Assembly: GCA_900549485.1 (NCBI GenBank)
Contig: UROG01000003.1
Span: forward strand, 1 to 64,000
Origin: an uncultured Eubacteriales bacterium
GTDB taxonomy: Bacteria > Bacillota > Clostridia > Oscillospirales > Oscillospiraceae
Direction: 5' to 3'
DNA: 64,000 nucleotides
Positions 58,520 through 64,000 of this stretch are shown one piece after another. The notes under the pieces were generated by a model. That model searched no databases and was not told the DNA's origin. It was given only the letters and a program-made list of their open reading frames with translations. The position numbers were made by a program, and so were the translations under genes. The first letter of the stretch is position 1. Each line of letters starts with the position of its first letter.

Positions 58520-59500
58520 ATGAAAATTTCCTTTGTTATCCCGTGCTACCGCTCCGAGCATACTCTTGAAGCGGTTGTCAAAGAAATAGAAAAGACCGTG
58601 TCGGAGAGGGACGGATACGACTATGAGATAGTTCTCACCGACGACTGCTCACCGGATAATGTCTGGAACGTTATCGAAAGGCTCTGCGAAAACGATGCGC
58701 ACATAAAGGCCGTGCAGTTTACGAAGAATTTCGGTCAGCATTCCGCCATACTCGCAGGCTGCGCCAAGGCGGACGGAGATGCGGTGTTCTGCCTCGACGA
58801 TGACGGGCAGGCGCCGGTAGATGAGCTTTTCAAGCTTGTGGATGAGCTTGAAAAGGGCTATGACGTGGTTTACGGAACATATCCCGAAATAAAACAGAAC
58901 CCGTTCAGAAAATTCGGCACGTGGATGAACAACAAAATGGCGCAGATACTGCTGGGCTGGCCGAAAAACGTGCAGTCTACAAGCTTCCTTGTGCTGCGGC
59001 GGCAGATCGTCGATGAGATGCTGAAATACCGCAATCCCTATCCGTATCTTGAAGGGCTTATCGTGAGAGTGACCGACAGGATAGGCGCGGTTCAGGTAAC
59101 ACAGCGTGAGAGGGCATACGGCACCTCCGGATATTCGCTCGAAAAGCTTTTCCGTCTCTGGCTCAACGGCTTTACCGCGTTTTCCGTAAAACCGCTCAGG
59201 ATCGCGTCGATGTGCGGCGCGTTATTTGCGCTGTGCGGCTTTGTCTATCTTGTATTTATCATCGTCAATAAGTTCATCGACCCGCTTGTCGCCGAGGGAT
59301 ACAGCTCCACGATGGCAGTGCTGCTGCTTATCGGCGGGCTTCTGATGCTGATGCTCGGTCTCGTCGGCGAGTATATCGGCAGAATATATATCTGCCTTAA
59401 CAACTCCCCGCAGTACGTTGTAAGACAGGTGCGCGGCGGGGAAGAGCGCGGAAAAGACAAGCGCCGGCAGACGGAGGAGCGGGATGGAAAAAATCGTTGA
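58520..59500 (+). CDS. GT2 polyprenyl-phosphate glycosyltransferase (second copy)
   Basis: 326 residues. Same plan as the 55734 gene: SFVIPCYRSEHT, a DDDGQ motif at 93-97, an ERAYGTSGYSLEKLFRLW segment, then two C-terminal membrane helices (about 235-260 and 270-292) and a basic soluble tail. It is clearly a paralogue of the first copy but with different residues around the sugar pocket, so a second sugar or second acceptor is likely. Its end overlaps the next membrane-protein gene by 17 bases. Confidence 0.85.
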   Translation: MKISFVIPCYRSEHTLEAVVKEIEKTVSERDGYDYEIVLTDDCSPDNVWNVIERLCENDAHIKAVQFTKNFGQHSAILAGCAKADGDAVFCLDDDGQAPVDELFKLVDELEKGYDVVYGTYPEIKQNPFRKFGTWMNNKMAQILLGWPKNVQSTSFLVLRRQIVDEMLKYRNPYPYLEGLIVRVTDRIGAVQVTQRERAYGTSGYSLEKLFRLWLNGFTAFSVKPLRIASMCGALFALCGFVYLVFIIVNKFIDPLVAEGYSSTMAVLLLIGGLLMLMLGLVGEYIGRIYICLNNSPQYVVRQVRGGEERGKDKRRQTEERDGKNR

Positions 59501-60629
59501 CAACAGAAAACAGCGTCTGCTTTTCGCCGCGGTCTGCGCAGTTGGGCTTATATTCTATGTAAGTCAGGCGTTCCTGTACACATGGCAGGCGATGAAGCTT
59601 GAGCGGTACTTTTCGGATCTGTATGTCTACATGGACTGGATAAAGAGCGGCAAAACGCTCTATTCCCTTGCGGAAACGTTCATGGGCTGGGCATATCGTA
59701 TCGGCGGGGAGACCGGCGTCGGCGTACTGCTTGCGCTGTTCGCGGCGGCGTCATGGGTCCTTGCCTTTGCCTGCCTTGAGCGGATAACGGACGGCGAGTG
59801 TCCGAAAGCGCTCACCCTTTTTGCGGCGCTCCTGTCGCAGTGCGCTTTCAGCGCGTATATCCCGGGCAGGAAGTTCTATAAGGGGCTTAACCTCACCGTC
59901 AACAATTTCCACAGCCCAACCTATAACGTGATGGAGCCGTTTGCGATAGGGGCGATGCTCTGCGCGTTTGCCCTGCTCAAAAATCTGCGCGGAAAGCCTG
60001 ACGGGAAGCTTCTTGCGTGCTTTGCGCTGTGCTGCACCGTTACGGCCGCGGTAAAGCCGAGCTTCCTTTTCTGCATGGCTCCGGCGCTGCTTGTGTTTCT
60101 GGCGCTGGATTTCCTGCTGACCCGTGCGCGGAATTTCAGAAATGAATTTCTTTTCGGCGCCTGCGTTCTGCCGGGCGTCGCGGTGGAGCTTTATCAGTCC
60201 GCCGTGCTTTTTGACGAAAACTCAACGGTCATTTTCGCGCCCGTACTCAACTGGCTGACCAACAGCCACGGCATTATCGAGGGTCTGCCCCGCGCCGGGA
60301 TATTTGCGCTGGCGGTGCTGCTGTGCTACGGATACAGGTATATCAAAAAGCACTGGTTCGCCTTTTCCTATGCCGTCGCGGCGTCGGGGATAGGAGAATA
60401 TCTTGCCCTTATGGAGACGGGCGACCGCGCCGAGCACGGCAACATCTCATGGGGCGCGCATATAGGGCTGTATTTTGCCCTCCTTGCGGGCATAGCCGTG
60501 CTGCTCAATGAAAGAAAACGGGCAAAGGACGCACGCTTTATTATCTGCGCGGCGCTTCTGCTCTGGCAGGTCGTGTCGGGGATAATTTACTATATACTCG
60601 TCCTCGGCGGCGGGAGCTTCTGGTTCTGA
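59484..60629 (+). CDS. Polytopic membrane protein, possible GT-C transferase, paralogue A
   Basis: 381 residues with about nine helices. After the first helix YFSDLYVYMDWIKSGKT holds acidic residues in the first outer loop, and FHSPTYNVMEPFAIGAMLC is a second block. NISWGAHIGLYFALLAGIA near residue 315 and a final LLLWQVVSGIIYYILVLGGG are shared in pattern with the next protein. GGAGGAGCGGG precedes the start inside the GT2 gene. It is one of two paralogues in tandem. The GT-C reading is from topology, spacing and neighbours. Confidence 0.5.
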   Translation: MEKIVDNRKQRLLFAAVCAVGLIFYVSQAFLYTWQAMKLERYFSDLYVYMDWIKSGKTLYSLAETFMGWAYRIGGETGVGVLLALFAAASWVLAFACLERITDGECPKALTLFAALLSQCAFSAYIPGRKFYKGLNLTVNNFHSPTYNVMEPFAIGAMLCAFALLKNLRGKPDGKLLACFALCCTVTAAVKPSFLFCMAPALLVFLALDFLLTRARNFRNEFLFGACVLPGVAVELYQSAVLFDENSTVIFAPVLNWLTNSHGIIEGLPRAGIFALAVLLCYGYRYIKKHWFAFSYAVAASGIGEYLALMETGDRAEHGNISWGAHIGLYFALLAGIAVLLNERKRAKDARFIICAALLLWQVVSGIIYYILVLGGGSFWF

Positions 60630-60663
60630 AAGCGCGGGAAACTGCAATCTGGAGAAGAATGAA

Positions 60664-61851
60664 ATGGAAAAGATAAGTCTTGATAAAAAAATAGGAAACA
60701 GAGGAAAGGGAACGCTTATATTCCTGTTTTTGTGCCTTGCGTTTTCGGCGGTGTTCTTATATCTGTATTTCAGGCAAAGCGTCGCCGGGATATACTCACT
60801 GACCGTATACGAAAGCGATATGTATCCCTATATTCTGGAGATGCAGGGACGTGACAGCGGGTGCATCTTCGCATATCCACTGCTTTTTAAATTGGCCGCG
60901 CTGTTCAATATCTTTCTTGATCCGGCGAAAGCAATGACGCTGGCGGTACTCGTACTCCAGACGCTTTCGCTTGTGATCATGTATTACTATATAAGGCGTA
61001 AGCTTGCGAGCGAAGACGACAGTCTTCTGCGCGAAGCGGGGCTGGCGCTGCTGACGGTGTCGCTCTTTTTCGTCAGCATGCTTTTTGACCCGTTTAAAAT
61101 AGTGTACGTCTTTGTCGGCCCCGGCTCTCCCAATCCCCACCATAACGCGACCTATGTCGCCGCAAGACCGTTTGCGATCGTTGCCTTTTTCTCGTTCTGC
61201 TCCCTGCTTGAGAAGGAGAACGGCGAAAATACGCTGAAAGACGCGCTCCTCTTCGCAGCGTCCCTGTTTTTATGCACTGCGGCAAAGCCGAGCTATCCGC
61301 TTATTTTCCTCTCTGCGGGCGGTGCGTATGAATTTTACCGCCTTGTAAAGAATAAATTTAAAAATATAAAAGAGGCCGTCACTTTGCTTGTGTGCGTACT
61401 GCCGACCCTTGTGTATATGGTATATCAGAAGTCCGTCGTTTTCGATGAAACCGGAGGCATAGGCTTCTGCCTTGGGCGCGTATGGAGATATTATCAGGAC
61501 TGCACGCCTCTGACCGTCCTGAAGGGCGTTGCCTTCCCGATAGCCGTCCTCTGCTTCAATTATAGAAAGCTCTCTCAGTCGCTTGTTTACCGTTTTGCGT
61601 GGCTTCAATTTGCGGCAAGCTTCTGCGAGGCGTATTTCCTTTACGAAAAAGGCTACCACATGGAGCATTTCAACTTTTCGTGGGGATACTATTACGGGAT
61701 GTTCTTTTTGTTCGTCGCCTCGGTCATCGTGCTTGTGCGCTCAGATAACAAAAAGAGCGCGAAAATCGTCCAGTGGGCGGTTTACGGCGCACATCTGCTG
61801 TGCGGCATACTGTATTTTGCAAAGATCTTTGTCGGCGGCGATTATTTCTGA
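60664..61851 (+). CDS. Polytopic membrane protein, possible GT-C transferase, paralogue B
   Basis: 395 residues. Starts with a basic stretch and a helix, then YESDMYPYILEMQGRDSG (the counterpart of YFSDLYVYMDW in paralogue A), NPHHNATYVAARPFAIVAFF (counterpart of FHSPTYNVMEPFAIGAML), and a C-terminal FSWGYYYGMFFLFVASVIVL with final ILYFAKIFVGGDYF. Clear tandem duplicate of the previous gene, divergent in the loops. The gap to the following mfd gene is 33 bases. Confidence 0.5.
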   Translation: MEKISLDKKIGNRGKGTLIFLFLCLAFSAVFLYLYFRQSVAGIYSLTVYESDMYPYILEMQGRDSGCIFAYPLLFKLAALFNIFLDPAKAMTLAVLVLQTLSLVIMYYYIRRKLASEDDSLLREAGLALLTVSLFFVSMLFDPFKIVYVFVGPGSPNPHHNATYVAARPFAIVAFFSFCSLLEKENGENTLKDALLFAASLFLCTAAKPSYPLIFLSAGGAYEFYRLVKNKFKNIKEAVTLLVCVLPTLVYMVYQKSVVFDETGGIGFCLGRVWRYYQDCTPLTVLKGVAFPIAVLCFNYRKLSQSLVYRFAWLQFAASFCEAYFLYEKGYHMEHFNFSWGYYYGMFFLFVASVIVLVRSDNKKSAKIVQWAVYGAHLLCGILYFAKIFVGGDYF

Positions 61852-61884
61852 GCGCCGCCGTCAGGAAAATTTCCGAACATATCT

Positions 61885-64000
61885 ATGAAACTTCTTATCA
61901 ACGAAATATTCAAAAACAAGGAAGCGGCCGCCCTCCCCTCTCTGGTGGAAAGCGGCGGGCTTCCTGCGCTCGTTTCGGGGCTTTCAGCGGTGCATCGGGC
62001 GAATCTTGCCGCCGCGCTGAGATATGAAACGCAAAGACCCGTGTTCGTGATCTGCCCGGACGATACCGCCGCGGAAAATTTTGCCGCCGACCTCACGGCG
62101 ATGCTCGGCGGGGAGTGTACGGTTCTCGGTATGCGCGACTATACCTTTTATCCTGCCGAGGCGGTGTCGAGGTATACCGAGCAGAAGCGTCTTTCCGCGC
62201 TCCATGCGCTTGCATCGGGCAGGGCGGAGGTGTGCGCGGCGTCGGTCAGCGCGCTTATGCAGCGCTGTATGCCGCCCGAAACGCTTATGAAAGCGGCGTT
62301 TACGATAGAGGATACCGGCACGTACGCCATTGAGGATATAGAGGACGCGCTTGTCCGCTGCGGCTATGTCCGGTGCGAGCAGGTGGAGGGCGCGGGACAG
62401 TTCGCCCGCCGCGGCGGGATACTCGACTTTTTCTCCCCCGGCGATACACAGCCCGTGCGTATAGAGTTCTGGGGCGATGAGATAGATTCCATGTCGCATT
62501 TTGATATCGGCACCCAGCGCCGCGACGGGCAGGTGAAGCGCTGCACCGTTCTCCCCGCGGCGGAGAGCCTGCCGGGCCTTGCCATAGGCGGGGCGGAGGC
62601 GCTTGCGCGGGAGATAGAAGCCGCCGCCGCGAGGTATGCGCGCCGCCGCACGAGCGAAAACGCCGTTCAGATCGCCGCGACGCTCACCGCCGACGCGGAA
62701 AAGCTCAGAAGCGGCCTTGTCATGACCGATACGGACAGATATCTGCCCATTCTCTATCCCGCCGCGAGCGGGGCGGATTATATTCCCGCCGACGCGATAG
62801 TGATTTTTGACCAGCCGACACGCTGCGGCGAGAGGGCGCGTGATTATATAAAGCAGCTCAATGCCGACGTGCATGAGCTTCAGCGCCGCGCAATGGTAGC
62901 CGCCGCGCCCGACGGGTTTTATATGAGCTATGAGGCGCTTATAAAAAAGCTTGCGGACTTCCCCGTGTATATGACCGACGCGTTCACCCTCGGCACAAAC
63001 CCGCTCCCGCCGAAAACGGTAGTCAGTATTCCCGCAAAGCAGCTTCCCTCATATGCGGGCAGCGCACAGGCGGCGTGCGAGGATGTGAAGCTGTATCTCA
63101 GGCAGGATTACCGCGTCGCCGTCCTTGCCGGGGATGAGCGCCGCGCCGGGGTTTTGCAGGAATTTCTCAAGAGTCAGGATATAACGGCGGTCGTGTACCG
63201 CGAGATGAAAAAGCTGCCCGAAAGAGGGCGGTGCGCGATATATATCGGGTCGATCTCGGCGGGGATAGAGTACCCCGGGATACGCCTTGCCGTACTCACC
63301 GATTCACAGCTTGTGCGCAGAAAGGGAAAGGAACGGCGGCAGAGCAGGAAGCTGCCCTCCGACCGACAGCGTATCGAGTCGTGCGCCGATCTCAGCGTGG
63401 GCGACTACGTTGTGCACGAAAACCACGGCATAGGCCGTTTTGCCGGTATCGTGCGGATGCAGGTGGACGGACTTGACAAGGACTATATAAAGCTCTGCTA
63501 CGCCGGAACGGATACGCTCTTTGTCCCCGCCACACAGCTCGACATGGTGAGCAAGTATACCGGCGGCGGAGAGGAGCGCACGGTGCGCCTGAGCAAGATG
63601 GGCGGCGCGGAGTGGCAGAAGACACGCCAGCGCGCCCGCGCCAGCGCCAAGGACATGGCGGAGAAGCTTATCCGCCTCTACGCCCAGCGCCAGCGTCTGC
63701 CCGGCTTTGCCTTCTCTGCGGATAACGAGTGGCAGAAGGAGTTTGAGGAAAACTTCGGCTATGTCGAGACGGACGATCAGCTCAGGTGCATATACGAGAT
63801 AAAGCGCGATATGGAGTCGTCCGTTCCCATGGACAGACTTCTCTGCGGCGACGTCGGCTTCGGCAAGACGGAGGTTGCGCTGCGCGCAGTGATGAAATGC
63901 GTCATGGACGGCAAGCAGGCGGCCATTCTCGTCCCGACGACCGTGCTTGCCCAGCAGCATTATCAGACCGCGCTGCAAAGGTTTTTCGGCTTTCCGGTCA
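61885..64000 (+). CDS. mfd: Transcription-repair coupling factor Mfd (partial, cut by the window edge)
   Basis: The first 705 codons of an enzyme of about 1100-1200 residues. It removes RNA polymerase stalled at DNA damage and recruits UvrABC. Visible are the UvrB-like N-terminal domains (GGILDFFSPGDTQPVRIEFW near residue 173), the RNA-polymerase-binding region near 515 (DYVVHENHGIGRFAGIV) and the translocase Walker A LLCGDVGFGKTEVALRAVM near 653. Start at 61885 (MKLLINEIFKNKE). It is in the same direction as the glycan cassette but is a housekeeping gene. Confidence 0.95.
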   Translation, partial: MKLLINEIFKNKEAAALPSLVESGGLPALVSGLSAVHRANLAAALRYETQRPVFVICPDDTAAENFAADLTAMLGGECTVLGMRDYTFYPAEAVSRYTEQKRLSALHALASGRAEVCAASVSALMQRCMPPETLMKAAFTIEDTGTYAIEDIEDALVRCGYVRCEQVEGAGQFARRGGILDFFSPGDTQPVRIEFWGDEIDSMSHFDIGTQRRDGQVKRCTVLPAAESLPGLAIGGAEALAREIEAAAARYARRRTSENAVQIAATLTADAEKLRSGLVMTDTDRYLPILYPAASGADYIPADAIVIFDQPTRCGERARDYIKQLNADVHELQRRAMVAAAPDGFYMSYEALIKKLADFPVYMTDAFTLGTNPLPPKTVVSIPAKQLPSYAGSAQAACEDVKLYLRQDYRVAVLAGDERRAGVLQEFLKSQDITAVVYREMKKLPERGRCAIYIGSISAGIEYPGIRLAVLTDSQLVRRKGKERRQSRKLPSDRQRIESCADLSVGDYVVHENHGIGRFAGIVRMQVDGLDKDYIKLCYAGTDTLFVPATQLDMVSKYTGGGEERTVRLSKMGGAEWQKTRQRARASAKDMAEKLIRLYAQRQRLPGFAFSADNEWQKEFEENFGYVETDDQLRCIYEIKRDMESSVPMDRLLCGDVGFGKTEVALRAVMKCVMDGKQAAILVPTTVLAQQHYQTALQRFFGFPV

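Overview
The window looks like chromosomal DNA of a low-oxygen, spore-forming member of the Clostridia (Bacillota), most likely an Oscillospirales-type gut bacterium. The basis is the gene order dnaA-dnaN-yaaA-recF-remB-gyrB-gyrA, CIRCE/HrcA heat-shock control, a germination protease (gpr), several TRAP transporters, and fairly GC-rich coding sequence with AT-rich promoters. Lineage is inferred from gene content only; no rRNA or tRNA gene was seen.

Layout. 1-414: end of an IS3-type element. 0.5-12.6 kb: an uptake and nitrogen-compound region, with an amidohydrolase and a dctP-dctQ-dctM TRAP transporter (minus strand), a lactate-permease-type carrier, a VUT/YhhQ-type transporter and an acetamidase/formamidase (minus strand), and a divergent 1009-residue FdrA-DUF1116 fusion. 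12.65-19.4 kb: an accessory island with an XRE regulator, DinD, and type III restriction-modification mod and res, flanked by gene remnants and by short inverted sequences. 19.5-29.7 kb: the replication-initiation/gyrase operon on the minus strand, with rnhA and a broken four-helix-bundle (23S IVP) gene between gyrA and gyrB. 29.9-36 kb: a C69 peptidase, an aminotransferase, nicotinate phosphoribosyltransferase and glyA. 36.2-39.2 kb: an oddly arranged solute-binding lipoprotein and a serine-hydrolase-like membrane protein with a long acidic tail. 39.5-44.7 kb: hrcA-grpE-dnaK-dnaJ. 44.8-50.4 kb: a TlpA-like lipoprotein, serS, parB-parA with two parS sites, gpr and rpsT. 50.6-53.5 kb: a second TRAP transporter. 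53.6-61.9 kb: nine co-directional envelope-glycan genes. 61.9 kb to the end: mfd, cut by the window edge.

How the genes work together. The 53.6-61.9 kb cassette has the parts of a polyprenyl-phosphate-linked sugar pathway: two ArnC/CsbB-like GT2 enzymes that would charge the lipid, a pair of four-helix SMR proteins like the ArnE/ArnF flippase, three polytopic proteins that could be GT-C transferases, and an ATP-grasp ligase and a GNAT acetyltransferase that could decorate the sugar. This combination is the best candidate for an undescribed system here. The FdrA-DUF1116 fusion beside an acetamidase/formamidase suggests oxamate/oxalurate-type carbamoyl chemistry.

From about 19.4 kb to 55.7 kb many intergenic gaps carry a family of tandem 7-base repeats (GTGAGGA and AGAGTGG/AGAGTTA units), often around a small GC-rich hairpin. 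They sometimes supply start-region or stop-codon sequence to neighbouring genes. I saw none in the first 19 kb or after 56 kb.
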